Positions 1 to 12,359 are shown, numbered from the stretch's first letter. The stretch: 64,000 nucleotides of DNA from Epiperipatus broadwayi (GCA_028023455.1 JAQFVV010000032.1:1552001-1616000), one strand, 5' to 3'. A program made the numbers and translations. Notes: generated by a model from the letters alone, not told the origin.

Positions 1-1445
1 TTAAATAAAACATAACTATTTCTGACTCAATTTAAAGATTAAAAATAAAATAATTGATTCCATACATTAAGAAAATGAAATGGATAGAGGTTTCTAGGGA
101 TTATAATATTTATATATAATTATTCAAAGATAAATATAATTTTTATTACTGTGTATTTTACGTTTGAATAACTTCTATTGAAATTTTTTTTACAAGAATG
201 TAAATTATTCAAAATGCAAATACTGTCGTCTTCCCCCCTTTATTTTTTCATTAACCAATAAGATTTTATAATGAAAAAAGCATTTCCATATGAATATCAT
301 TTATTTTGTAATAATGATCCAATTAATTCCACCTGTGTTAAATTTTTCAAATGTTAGAATTTCTGATTATCTAAATTTTCAAATAAAATATTTAAAATAA
401 AATGCAAGAATTTAGTTTTTTAAAAGTGAAAATATATTTTTATATATGTAGTTGCATTTTTATGTATTTTATATTTATTCGTGTATAGCCTTACACATAC
501 AGAATCTCATACTTATCCTTTAGTAATAGAATGATTTATCTCTTGGAAGTTGTATGAGTTCAACCACTATACTTGACAGAACTTAGCTTCCAATCTGTAG
601 ACTTTAGATCTCCATTCCACAAGTGTTTTTTTTATTACTGATTAATGGTTACATACATAATTATCAATATTAAGGGGTGTTTTATATCTGAATTCTCACT
701 TGAAGTGCCAAGACTAGATTGAAGGACTATAGAGCTGCTACTGTTGTAATAACTTTGTAAGCATAAGAAATAGTGATCATGTGATGTTGTAGTGATTAAA
801 ATGAAATTTCCAGTACATTTTACTTGGAAATAAGAATATATACAAAGTAAATAAAGTTTATAAAACACACTGCAAACATATTTTATATTAAAAATATGTT
901 TCATGGTTAATAGGAGATTCAGAGATAATAAAAAATGAATCCAAAGATGAAAATACCAAGTGTTAATTTAATATATTATTCTATGAATCAATATTAAATT
1001 TGTTTAAAAAAATTTCTGAAAAAGTTACATTTTTTTAAAAGGTATTTTATGAAAAAGTGTCTTGTTAAGCAAAAAGTAATGAAAGTGATCAGAAATTTTG
1101 AAATATGTTCATGAAAAATAAAATCAGCTACAAAGATAAAATGGTGTGTTGAAAAGAATAAGAGAAAAAATATCAAGTCGTTATATTTTAATTTGTAATG
1201 GAGTATGTTGTTTTATATTGAATTTCATTGGAAATGAAAGAATATTGTAGAAACTAGAAAAAATGGTCAGCAAATGCTGATGAAATCTACCTTTTAAAGA
1301 GAATGTATAAACATGAATCTAATATTCAACATTTATACTTAATAATCTAATGTTTCATATTCTTAATTTTATTCTGACTGCTTTTTTATAGTTTTTATTG
1401 TATTTGTGTGTAGTCATATACTTATTTTATTTATTTTTGTTTTAG
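1..1445. other. AT-rich gene-free DNA
   Basis: I see no supported gene here. Short open frames are consistent with chance in AT-rich DNA. Positions about 690-815 carry a fragment of the dispersed repeat that forms the array at 4005-5815, in the inverted orientation: it shares the words 'gctactgt', 'aagcataagaa' and 'catgtgatgtt.tagtga'. Just before 1446 there is a pyrimidine-rich tract ending in TTTTAG that serves the exon candidate. Confidence 0.6.
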
Positions 1446-1521
1446 ATTATTTGTTGAAAAGTTGCCCAAACATGCTGATTATAAAAACGCTTTAACTGAA
1501 GATAAAATCCAGAATAAAAAG
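1446..1521 (+). CDS. candidate internal coding exon (unidentified gene)
   Basis: A 76-bp stretch is bounded by a good splice acceptor (a T-rich tract ending TTTTAG at 1441-1445) and a GT donor (AAG|GTATTG) at 1522. One base completes a codon; the next 25 codons are all open and end exactly at the donor, reading ...EKLPKHADYKNALTED... with a charged, lysine-rich composition unlike the Phe/Ile/Asn-rich translations of the surrounding DNA. The other two frames are less protein-like (one has an early TGA). I do not recognise the protein family and see no neighbouring exon of the same gene in the window, so the flanking introns would have to be long. It could be a chance open frame between chance splice signals, but local composition and the frame fit make a real exon the better reading. 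Confidence 0.45.
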
Positions 1522-3567
1522 GTATTGTTGAATTACATACACACTTTATATGTGCATGAGTGTGACATCATGTCTTGATGAAAATGGAAAGAATAATATG
1601 AAAGAAAATTTTTAAAAAGCATCTATGGTTGCTTTTTGTTTGTTGTATTTTAGTATTTTTTAATTAATTCAAGTGTCTTCACTTTAACTTTATAGATCAG
1701 TCACATTTCTACAATCACTTTTAATTTACAGTGCAATATAACATTAGGGAAAAGAAATTGCCAATAAATGGCAATCATTAAGGATTTTAATAAGCGATAG
1801 TTTTTGAATAATTTTTTTTAAAAAATTTTGAGATCATTTGAGTCTGTATAACTGCCGGTGATTAAATATACAATGTTAAGATCATTTATCCAATGGCATT
1901 GAATATGAAATTCTGCATGTATCAAAAATACAAAATGGAAGCAGTGATCTATCCAAACCATATTATCATTAGATTAGTGAAACAGAATATTTAATGCTCT
2001 TATCACTTCAAACCTAAATTTTATTGAATGTTATATGTAGTAAGCATGCAGAAACTTTTAGGTAAATTAATATTCATCTATTTAGACTCATTAAGTCATT
2101 GTGGTTTTTATTTGTACAAGATTTTTTTTTTTTTGGTCTCGAATATAAAACCAAAAAAGGGTTTTATTTTTCAAAAGGTAAAATAAAAATATTTTTGGAA
2201 GAATGCTTCAACTACATCAAGAAAAGAATTCAACTTTTTTGCATATAGCAGAATTTTTGAGACTATTTTTTATTTATTTTAATGAAATTATTGATATGCA
2301 AAGATACAATTTGATTTTTATTTGCTCAGATGTTTAAAGATTACTATTTTAAATTAAAGTTTTATATCACTAACCAGATTTATCACAGAATATTAAAGAA
2401 CTAAGTTTAAAGATATCCGATAATTAATACAATCATCTAAAATATTTTAAATGTTGACATTAAGATCATATTGCTTCAAATTTTTCCATTGACTCTTTAG
2501 CTATAGTTGTTTTAATGAAATTGATCAGGAGTTTATTTAAAAAAAGATTGAGTTATTACAGTCTTTGTAAATATAAGGAAGTAGAATTGTTTACATTTGA
2601 AATTCATAAATGGAAACTGTCTTTGTGCAACATATTACCATTTTGACAACTTCAACAATCATCACCAATAGTTAGTGCAATCTAGTTTGCTCAGCTTGAT
2701 TCACAATAAATAGGAGTTCATCATCTCTTAATATTGTTTTTAAACTTATACACACTGATGCTAACATTCAAATTGATTTTTTAAAGTTATCTTGATCAGT
2801 CAACAAGATATGAACAACAAAAAAGATAATAAAAATAAAACTATGAAGTATATCTAGATTGCCCTAATAATACCTATCAAACTCACGACTGAATAAAAAT
2901 AATATGGACATATTCTTTAACATTAAGCATTGCTTGATTGTAGTTATTTGAAATGTTTTTCTAATATAGCTTGAAAAAGAGATGTACTAACATAACTTAA
3001 GGTGAATTTGTTTAGTATATTCTAATTGGCTATGACAATTAATGGATTGCTCATAGTATCATCTGAATAATATTAATCCAGAATATATTAGCCTCATATA
3101 CTCATGATTTGTCTGCAAGTGGTCTCCTAACACATACTGGAGTAACTGAGAATCAGAGATAAGAAGATTGCACCACCAGATTGTTTTGCTGCCACCTGGA
3201 CTCACATAAAATAAAGATCCAGGTTGTAGAATACTACAATCAATCAATGATCCAATATTGAGTCAGAAATATACTGATAAACAAGTAAATTTATTTATAG
3301 GAAATGAGCTCTTTAAACAATGTATCCAGATAAAAATCAGAATTGTACAATGCATGTTAAGGATTCTTCATAATGTGAAGATCCATATTAATATAATCAA
3401 CATGTAATCACAGGTCAAATTTGTAACTTTCCTAATGTGAAATTTGAGACAAATGTAACATATTTTTGAATAAAACTTTTGAAACTAATATTAATCTAGA
3501 GAACTATCTGTTTTAAAATTATTATACACAGTGCATTAAATATTGTGAATATAAATTATTCACATTA
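1522..3567. other. AT-rich gene-free DNA
   Basis: No gene or repeat that I can support. If the exon candidate at 1446-1521 is real, this is intron. The open frame at 3059-3247 on the minus strand has no recognisable domain and is treated as chance. Confidence 0.55.
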
Positions 3568-3658
3568 AAGATTTTTTAGTGATTGTTCACTCATCCTATG
3601 AAAATATGTTTTTTTAACATATTTTCATAGGATGAGTGAATAATCACTAAAAAATCTT
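3568..3658. repeat. near-perfect 43-bp-arm hairpin
   Basis: Positions 3568-3610 are repeated in reverse complement at 3616-3658 with a single mismatch, separated by five T residues. As RNA it would form one uninterrupted stem of about 43 bp. It may be a recent inverted duplication, the core of a small foldback element, or a small-RNA precursor. No target duplication is obvious. Confidence 0.9.
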
Positions 3659-4004
3659 GGTGTAATGGTGCCAATAATATTTTATGGCAAGATTAAATCA
3701 ATAAGAACAAATCCATGAGAAAAAAAATAAAAGAAAGCTTTAAACTACAAAAATTTAAAATTATTTCACAAACACTAAAAAAATTATTTGTAAAATATGC
3801 AAGATGTAATCTACAGAATCAGTTTAACAACTCAATGGGTGACATAGCAATCTTGATTCTGAATCTAATTAAATTCATATCTTGATGTGACTTGGTTTTT
3901 TTTCTATTTTATTTTTTTATTCTTCACAATTTAAAATAGCTGACTCATGAGCTAAAGATTTCTGGATTAATCAAAAAAAAAAAAAACAATTCATGAAGTT
4001 TTCT

Positions 4005-5815
4005 GCTCATCTATCACTAAATGGCAGTAGCATCACATGACCCCATTTCTTATGCTTACACAATCTGTTAATACAGTAGAAAGTTTATCCATGCAATATT
4101 GCCATCTAGTGCAAGTCATAGTAATTGAAGGAAGCTAGAAGGTTAGTGCATCTAAATCTCTATGTAGTGTCTACTCATCCAATATCCCCAGATTCGTTTC
4201 TAGCTTATGGCATTGTCAGTAAGGGAAGCCTTGCATATGTGAGCACTGCACCTAGATCTTTGAATCTAGCTCATTTCTCCGGCAGCCATCTTTTGTGAGC
4301 CCAAACTAAAAACATAATGTTTTTAATCCAAGCTAATGTGCTTGTGTAGTTATACAGATCTAAACCCAGTTCAGTATCTACACATTTTGGTATTTTTGAT
4401 TTTTTTAATAACCATACTCACCAACTTCCTTTGGCTAGGACTAGAAGTAAACCACTATAACATCGCATTATCACTATTTCTTATGTTTACATTATCTGTT
4501 ATCACAGTAGCAACTTTCTCAATACAATATTGCCACCTAGTGCAAACGATAGTAATCAATGAATGCTAGAAGCTTAGTGTAATAAAATCTCTATCTAGTG
4601 CTTATTCATCCAATATCCCCAGAATAATGTCTAGCTTACAGGTTTCATCAGTGAGGAATCTTAGTAAAAACAATGTTTTCAATCCAAGCTAATTTGCTTA
4701 TATAGTTACACAAATCTGAATTCAGTTCAGTATCTATATATTTTGGTATCATTAGCTTTTTAATAACCATAGTCACCAGTAACTTTTGGCTAGGATTACT
4801 ATTAAACCATTATAATATTGCATAACCACCATTTCTTATGCTTACAGAATCTATTCACATAATAGTAACCTTCTCCATTTATTGCCTACTCATCTAATAT
4901 CCCCAGATTGATTTTTCGCTTATAGCTTTCATTAGTATTGATTACTATAGAATGCACTAGATGGTGATATTGTATGAAGATGCTACTGTGTTAGCAGATT
5001 ATGTAAACAAAACAAATCACTATAATATCACACAATGACCATATTTAGGTGACTAGGGTTTTTAAAAAAAGCAAGACATCTAAATATTTAGATATTGAAC
5101 CAGATCTAAAAGACTATAAAATGTATTAGCTTGGATTAAAAACATTATTGTCGTTTTTAGTTTAGAATCATGATTTTATATTTAACTAAAAAAGTGGATG
5201 CTGCAGGAATGCATTAGATCCAAAGATCTAGATACAGTGCTTCTACATTCTAGACCCCTCACTGATAAAACCCATAAGTTAGATACTACTCTCAGAATAT
5301 TGGATGAGTAGCCGCTAGATACTGATTTTGATGCTCTAAGTGGCCATATTGGATGGAGGATATTTCTACTGTGTTAGATGGTGTGAGCATAAGAAGTGAT
5401 AGTCATGTCATGTTTTAGTGACCTAATACTAATCCTAACCAAAGGCTGTTGGTGACCATGGTTGTTAAGAAACCAAATGCACCAAAATGAGTAGATACTG
5501 AACTGGATTCAGACCTGTATGACTTACAAAGTGAATTAGTATGGATTGAAAATGTTATTGTGTTTTAAATTTGGGCTCATAGCTTTTATAGTTAACTAAA
5601 AGGTAAAAAGTGGCTTCTGGAGAAATGCATTATATCCAAAGATCACTTTCAGATCTAAGGCTCCTCACTGCTGTAAGCCGTAAGCTAGAATATTCTGGGG
5701 ATATTGGATGAATAAGCACTAGATAGGATTTGATCCACTAACCTTCTAGCATCTATTGTATATCTTGCATTAGGTGGCAGTATTATATGGAAAAAGATGC
5801 TACTGTGTCAATTTT
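4005..5815. repeat. head-to-head array of a ~430-bp repeat (three forward, three inverted)
   Basis: A unit of about 430 bp recurs. Forward copies start near 4010, 4450 and 4806; the diagnostic word 'atttcttatg.ttaca' lies at about 4045, 4475 and 4830. From about 4936 the same unit continues in reverse complement, with the counterpart words ('gatgctactgtgtta', 'gcataagaa') near 4970, 5340-5390 and 5780. The second and third forward copies and the last inverted copy lack internal blocks. Divergence between copies is moderate, so the array is old. No open reading frame is shared by the copies. A fragment also occurs at about 690-815, so the unit is dispersed as well as tandem. Confidence 0.85.
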
Positions 5816-6100
5816 CATTTTGATGTTCAGACAACATTTTTTTCTGTCAGACAATTGATTATATACATAAATATATATATATATTGTACCGTTTATTTAT
5901 ATATGGTACAAATATACATATTGGCATTTGGTAAAAGCTAAAAAAAAAAGTAAATTTAGATTTTTTTTTTTTATTAGTATAATTTTTTTTTTTTAAACAT
6001 ACAATGAAAGTTAAATTTTGCGTCCACATTTTTTTTTTTATCTAATTAAAAATAAAATTTGGAAAGAATAAATGACATGCAGATTATTAATCCAGATAAA

Positions 6101-6180
6101 TTAAAAGAATTCCAAAAGTAAAAAATTACAATTAGAAAATTAAAAGAATTCCAAAAATAAAAAGATTACAATTAGAAAAA
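6101..6180. repeat. 39-bp tandem duplication
   Basis: A unit beginning 'ttaaaagaattccaaaa' at 6101 is repeated at 6140 with small differences. It is a simple two-copy tandem duplication in AT-rich DNA. Confidence 0.8.
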
Positions 6181-6309
6181 TCTTTTTAGATGACAGAATT
6201 ATGCTAAAAAAATAAAGACTTTGTAACGTAAATTTGATAAAGAATGTGAAAAATTATCAACGAGTATTTTTGACAAACAAAAGATATGCGCAGAAGTTTT
6301 TAAAATGGA

Positions 6310-6668
6310 TCGAGGTATAAAAAGATCATAACTTCAATCTGGGTCTTCTCTTTACCTTTTAGTTATGTGTATGAGAGTTGGACGTTTCCACGAGCATAAC
6401 CTGTGGCAGTAATATACTTCTGCACAGGTACACCACTTGCTGTACCAAACTGTCATGCAAGCATGGAAACGGGACTTGTTAAGACCGCTTTTTGCAATGA
6501 AAAGGTCACTACAACCGTGCCTTTTCTCCAGCTATAGAATGGAACAATAATAGAAGATGCCGGCAGGAGAGACCAATGGAAATTCTTATGAGCTCGGGAT
6601 CCCATAAACCTACACCAACTTACCGGTAAGTTAAGAGTAACTTTTCCTGATTGTGACAAAGTTTGCAA
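6310..6668 (-). pseudogene. unidentified coding-like relic
   Basis: This stretch is markedly richer in GC than its surroundings. One minus-strand frame stays open across almost all of it: about 71 codons from 6668 to 6453, then a stop, then further protein-like text (including SGVPVQKYITATGYARGNV) to about 6366, a second stop, and about 18 more codons. Two isolated in-frame stops in an otherwise balanced amino-acid sequence look like a decayed coding segment and not chance. I cannot assign a family. A transposon open frame or a processed gene fragment are both possible. Confidence 0.35.
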
Positions 6669-6671
6669 ACA

Positions 6672-8195
6672 ATTCTTAAAAATAATATCAAAATTATCCC
6701 GATTAAGACTTTAAATTTTTATTCTTTAAGAGACTTTTGTTTACCTAAAAACTACAATTGTTGAACTGTTTTTTTTTTATTAATTTATTCATATCTGGAT
6801 TAGCATGTGTGTAATCTTTCCAATTAATTAAATCATAATGTGTTTTTTTATATATATTTTAATTTGTTAGAATAAAAATATTTATTTCTAATATCAACTT
6901 TTTCATTGTGCGTTATTAATAATTTTCATTAAATTTATTAATGTTAGTTTGTAAGATTTGAAAATATAATTTACCTTTGCCAATATGTGTTGACTAAGCT
7001 CCAATAATAATAATAATATCAAAAAAATAATTCTAGTTACGGTATAATATAATACCGATTCTTTTAAAAACATTTTTTCTTTTTAATTTGCGATAAGTGA
7101 TGAGACAGATTTCAGTGGATTCTTATATGAATCCTGGCACCCTTATAAAAGAAATAATTGCTGATTTTGTCAATAATGTAAATCGTAACAATTTCTAGAT
7201 GGAGTTGATCAGGAAATATAGTTATATGTTTTTAGAAATAGGAATGGAACTTTCTTCTTTTTGCATAACTTGATCAACTCACGTATTATATGTGTAACAG
7301 AGACCTAGCAAGACGAGGAAAACATTACAATATATAATATCAAATACAATTGTTTTTAAAAAGTAAAGCTGTTGTAGCAAATAATAGATACTCCAACTTT
7401 AGTATTCGACAACACAATAACAAGTTGTTATCATAATAATACACACACTCACTTCGATAATATGATAACAAGAAAGTGGTTATCATATTGTCAAATATTG
7501 CAATGGGATTGGCATTATTTATTATTATAACTTTACTATTTAAAAACGATCATTTTTATCATTGTATATATATTCGTGTAAATAATATATATCTACTAAT
7601 AATTTTTTTTTTATTGCCATTACATTTCCATATTATAGTATTTTACATTTTAAATATATATTAATTACAGTAATCTTTTTTTTTTTAACCTTTAATAAAC
7701 TTTATAGGCAGGATGCCATTTCAAAATGTTGATTTTTGATTGAATGTGGAAAGCAATATTATCACAAATATAACATCTGCATACTGGAAGATTTGCATTC
7801 GTTGAAAGAATTTCTTTTTAGTAATCAATAATAAGAAATAAAAAAAATGCAACTAGTTTATTTTTTCCCATACATGAAACTTGGTCTGGTTACTTGCCAT
7901 TTTTAGCATGCTTATCATGGTATTTTCTTGTTCCAATCATTACTCTTTTTGGACACATCACATCTTCAGACTGTTTGAAAATTTTGGAGATCAGATTTAT
8001 TATATAATGCAAATATTATTTTCTATTATCAATGCCATTATAGTTGATAGTGCTCCAATTCATGTAGGCTTACAGAGTCAAATAATGAAGACAATAATTG
8101 CAATCTTTTGTGACCTTTTCTAATTTCATATTGAATTTCTATGTGACTTTTTTTTTTGAATGAACAAATAATATATACTAGCAATTTTTGATATG
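6672..8195. other. AT-rich gene-free DNA
   Basis: Nothing coding that I can support. A short imperfect hairpin is present at about 7457-7493, with arms around 'atatgataac' and 'gttatcatat'. The open frames at 7476-7664 and 7881-8123 translate to Phe/Ile/Leu-rich low-complexity sequence typical of AT-rich noise. Confidence 0.55.
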
Positions 8196-9020
8196 ATAGA
8201 TGGCGATACACTATATTACTAAAAGCATAAAAGATATTCAGAAGTATTTTATGGATTGAAATGTGTAATTAAGGGAATAAAAATGCATGAAGCTTATTTA
8301 AATTATCTAGATTTTGCAAATGCTGTGATTGTTTTTGCAAATACAGTAATGCTTCAGAGTTCTTATCATATGAAAGTAAAATAGCTAGACTAAAGATAAA
8401 TACTAATGTTTGATAATTTTTCTTGAGTAGAAAATAAAGATCAATAACCATGAATTAGAAATTAATAATTACAAATACTTGATTAGATTATTAATATAGA
8501 TGGAAATATAATGGATGTAATTAATCATAGAATTAAACTTGGATGGATTGCTTTTGCAGAGGAAGTATGCCTATGTGTTTGAAAACAAAGTAGGTATTTT
8601 TTAGCAGTTCTTATTTATGGATCTGAGACTTGGAAACTTAACAGAAGAAAAATATAGACACTTCAGAGCACACAACAAAATATAAAGAGACATGTGGGAA
8701 GCAGTAAGAAGAAATCGAAAATAAAATATTTGGTTGAGAGAACCAAGAAGTATCATTGAAAGATTTGAGTGATTGAAATTGATAGGTGTTTGATATATTA
8801 CTAGAAAAAAAGATAATAGATTAGATAGTTGAAATCTTAAACTGGTTTCTAAAAGATTTTAAAAAACTTAGAAAAAGATCAAATACATATAAAATAGATA
8901 GATGAAATAAAGAGGCTTTTTTAGTATGATGTCGGGAAGAAAAATTATGAATTAGAGAACTTGGATTAAACTTAAAGAAACTTTTATCTCACAATGGACT
9001 GATAATGGCTGAAAGTAATG
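8196..9020 (+). pseudogene. decayed RTE-type LINE, 3' half
   Basis: This is a degenerate copy of the same non-LTR retrotransposon as the one at 15228-18840. Nucleotide matches run in order: the reverse-transcriptase motif C region ('gattttgcaaatgctgtgattgtttttgcaa', near 8310), the segment near 8470-8560 matching 15998-16095 ('acaaatac', 'aattaatcatagaattaaact'), then 'atgcctatgtgtttgaaaa' and 'cttatttatggatctgagac' near 8565-8630, and the terminal 'tggactgataatgg'. The reading frame is broken by many stops and indels. The 5' part (endonuclease and early reverse-transcriptase domain) is absent, as is usual for LINE insertions. It lacks the LTR-like insert that splits the 15-18 kb copy. Confidence 0.85.
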
Positions 9021-9829
9021 GTGGAAATAGGTGTGATCTTATTAAATTTCTCTTAAGAAAATACTTTGCAGATTCATTTTCTTTTTCAATTTATTGATGA
9101 AATACTGAAATAAACAATTGATTATGCAAAAATTGAAAAAGAAGTTATAAAATGTGTAACTTACATTAAGAATGGTATAGACAGAAAATTTAGCTTTCAA
9201 TTCAATTGCTGAAGCTAGGGATAAAAAAAATTAGAGAGGGGATTAATATTTGCTTCACTGACCTTAATTATTAGATATTCTAAATAGAAATTATGTTTTA
9301 AAAGGCATTTACATATATATTTGTAATAGATTTCAAGTGATATCAAATCTTCATTTTGTGATTTGCATTATTTATCAGTCACTATGTGATAGAAATAATA
9401 AAGCTAATCTTTGCAGGACATGTATTTTAGGCCACTCTCTTTTTAACTGCTTTTGAGAGGTGACATCTTTTTTCCAATATATTGACTTAATATTACTAAT
9501 GTTTGAATATATATATTATAATGCTAATGGAAAAGCGGGAGTTTAATACACGAGAACCTGAGATTATAATGTCCCACAATTGGGTATTCATTCGTAGCAG
9601 TATGGAAAAATAGAAGTCCTACAAGTTGGATGACATTTGTAATGTGACCACCATTTTTGCGGTTGAACCTGAGTGATGGCAAATCATTATCAACACCAGT
9701 TTAAAATAAATATAAAATTAACTATCCATATTTAATATAAATATACAATAATGAGCATGAGAGATCATTCAAAAAGATCAGCAGTTAACTACCCTAAGTA
9801 TAAGCATAATTAACTATAAGTTCACCAGC

Positions 9830-10285
9830 ATTAAAATAAATATAAATTATTCATCATCATGAATGATCAACAATCAGAAGAAATCAGTCTATCTGGTGAC
9901 TGGATTCAAAATGGGTCTGCTGTAAAACATGCTAACTATTTAGCCCTTGCCAGCTTGGGGCAATTATTTAAACATAATTTGAATGCACAAACTAAGTGCT
10001 CATTCATCAGAATACATAACAAAAAAACAATAATGCTGGAACATTAAAAACATGCTGATCATCATCAATAATTTGGCCACATAGTATCATTAATGTACTG
10101 GCCAACAAAAACTTAATGTCTAATAGAGACTAAACTAAATAAAATGTGCATGAACTTTAAAGAATATTCTCTTTGCACTAATCCAGGATAATTATCAATT
10201 GGATGTCCATACACTAATAGCTGTTATGCATGAATCTAGCTCAGAAAGCAAGAACTCTAATTTATTACTGTGAGCAAGAGAGAAA
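9830..10285. repeat. dispersed repeat R1, copy 1
   Basis: Starting at 'atcatcatgaatgatcaaca', this stretch matches 42912-43375 over about 450 bp at visibly high identity. Shared words include 'tttagcc.ttgccagcttgggg', 'atttaaacat', 'aacaataatgctgg', 'ctaatagagactaaa' and 'gcatgaatctag'. The 62-codon open frame at 9859-10047 is broken by frameshifts in copy 2, so it is not conserved coding. No terminal inverted repeat or poly-A tail was found, so the class is unknown. Confidence 0.85.
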
Positions 10286-11169
10286 TAAATAAAGTAGTTT
10301 ATTATAAATAGCCTTAAGTAAATCATAGACTTTCTTATTTATAAATAAATAGTTTTATTGGGATCATCAAAAAAACCTAGAATATAAACTCTCATGATAT
10401 AAGGTCACACACTTCAATTCATGAAACAAGAATTGGATAGAATAAAGAAACTAAGACTAAAAACATTTTTAGTTTTAAAAACAATTATTTAATTTCTAAT
10501 TAATTAACAAAAATGACATGATAATAGGTAATTTCAAACATCCATTTCATCAAAAAAAATATAGTTTGATAAAATTATATTAACAAATCAGTTGATTTTA
10601 GTCATGGATTAATTCTAAATTTATTAAGCTATTTCTTTAAAATAATTAAGTTTTCTTTCTATTTTTACAATATTTCCAAAATCAAAGATAACAATCTTTG
10701 GTTCAATTTCTTTAGAATATTTAAGAATTAATTAACAAACATGTTCAGAATCAAAGATCACAATCTTTGATTCAGCTTAGTAAAAAAAAAAAAAATTAAC
10801 TTACAGCAGATTTTTTTCCTCTCTTTAAAAACTATTTCACTATTTATAATAGAAATTTGACTGCTTTAAAAAATAATAATAATAATAATAATAGTGTGCA
10901 CACATAAAAAATAATTTCTCGGTACTTGTGTATAATTCAACCGATGATGTTTTTGACTTACCGATTTCCCTTCCGGTAGACATCGACATTTTTTGCATGA
11001 CAACGTTGTCATGGTAACCAAGTGACTGGCGTGATTAATCCATCAGAGAGTCAATTTTTTTTTTCACCCGCGAGATTTAAAATTCGTAGAGAGGTTTGGG
11101 AAATTTTTTGATTTTTCTGTCTATTGTGATTTTGCTATCCACGGCATCACAGTTACTTTTTGAGCTGTT

Positions 11170-11706
11170 AATTCGGGTAAAGTGTTTTATTTATCTGTTT
11201 ATTTTGAATTTACAAATATTTTTTGTTAATATTTCTACAATTGAATTATGTTTTAATTTCATTTTTAATTTCTGAATTGTATCATACAGAAAATTATTTT
11301 TCGTAATTTATTCCGGTAAACTGTTTTTTATTATCTGTTTATTTTAAATTTACAAAATCTTTTTGTTACTATTTCTACAATTCTCAAATTATTTTTCGTA
11401 AATTCATCGGCAATTATAAAAATTACAGGGTGCGACACCATTAATACCAGATTTGCATTAAATGACGCCATTAATACCAGATTTGCATTAAATCGCGTCT
11501 TTTTAATTTAGCTGTTTATTTAAAATTTACAAAAAAAATTTGTTAATATTTCTACAATTGAATTACATTTTAATTTAATTTTTAATTTCTGAATTGTATC
11601 ATACAGAAAATTATTTTTCGTAAATTCATCGGCAATTTTTAATTTCTGAATTATATCATACAGAAAATTATTTTTCGTAAATTCATGGGCAATTATAAAA
11701 ATTACA
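11170..11706. repeat. internal tandem repeats of the foldback element
   Basis: About three diverged copies of a unit contain 'ctgtttattt..aatttacaaa', 'tttctacaatt', 'tttctgaatt.tatcatacag' and 'aaaattatttttcgtaa.ttcat'. Within it, a 31-bp segment 'attaataccagatttgcatt' is duplicated at about 11438-11500. Confidence 0.8.
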
Positions 11707-12056
11707 GCTATGAGAGTAATACAAAGTATAGGTGTACGCCAAGCCTAACGGCTTGTCAAAAACACAAAGGGCCCCCCCTGCCAACTCCAGCGCTACGCGC
11801 TGTTTTTTATAATTGAGCGTAATATAGGGTGGTTTTATAAATTAGAATATAGTTTTTTCTAAATTATTTTGACACATGCATGTACATTTTTATTTTATTT
11901 TTTTTACTATTTGCCTGACCTGCGTCAGATTTTTGCCTTTTTTTTTTTTTGTTTTTTATCACGTGACCTGCGTCACATTTTTTTTCTTTTTTTTATGTTT
12001 AATTTTTTCTTGAATTTTTATATTTTTGCCATGTTTTTTTGTTTTTTACCACGTGA

Positions 12057-12240
12057 TCAACCGATGATGTATTACCCTGAAGGCATATCGGTCTAATGTT
12101 GCATTTTTTAACATGCCGTGTTCACGTGATCTGCGGACACATTTTAGCGACTAAATGTGTCTGCAGATCACTTGGAGACGTTATCTTAAAAATCGCAACT
12201 TTAGACCGATGTGCCTTCAGGGTAATACATCATCAGTTGA
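12057..12240. repeat. 184-bp palindrome at the right end of the foldback element
   Basis: 12057-12148 and 12149-12240 are reverse complements with scattered mismatches, centred on 'agcgact'. Outer bases repeat the inner part of the terminal inverted repeat (TCAACCGATGATG). Each arm contains a GTGATCTGC(G/A) word. It would extrude as a cruciform or fold into a long RNA hairpin. Confidence 0.85.
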
Positions 12241-12359
12241 ATTATACACAAGTACCAATTTCTCTAGCCATGGCTTTCTTGTTTAAGAGGCCTTTCCAGT
12301 TTTTTCTGATTGTCTAAACATGGGCCTGGTTAAATTTGTCCGTTTCTGGGTCTGTAGAA

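Larger units (their letters stand above)
10913..12264. mobile_element. foldback DNA transposon with 8-bp target duplication
   Basis: The element spans 10921-12256 and is flanked by a perfect 8-bp direct repeat, AATTTCTC, at 10913-10920 and 12257-12264. Its termini are inverted repeats of about 30 bp beginning GGTACTTGTGTATAATTCAA, with one mismatch. The right end carries an extra 184-bp palindrome (12057-12240) in which part of the terminal repeat plus about 75 bp of subterminal sequence is inverted. The interior holds diverged tandem copies of a ~150-bp AT-rich unit (about 11170-11700), repeated CACGTGA.CTGCG words (about 11960, 12050, 12124), and a short GC-rich block near 11740-11810. There is no transposase-like ORF, so it is non-autonomous. 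An 8-bp duplication fits hAT, P or Merlin-type transposases; the GG start argues against canonical hAT and is compatible with Merlin. Superfamily is undecided. Confidence 0.85.

Noticed and set aside
635-904. 89-codon minus-strand ORF
   Set aside because: It overlaps a fragment of the dispersed ~430-bp repeat and shows no domain.
4336-4569. 77-codon hydrophobic ORF
   Set aside because: It lies in the repeat array and is not open in the other copies.
9859-10047. 62-codon ORF in repeat R1
   Set aside because: The second copy of R1 has frameshifts and stops at the corresponding positions, so the frame is not conserved.
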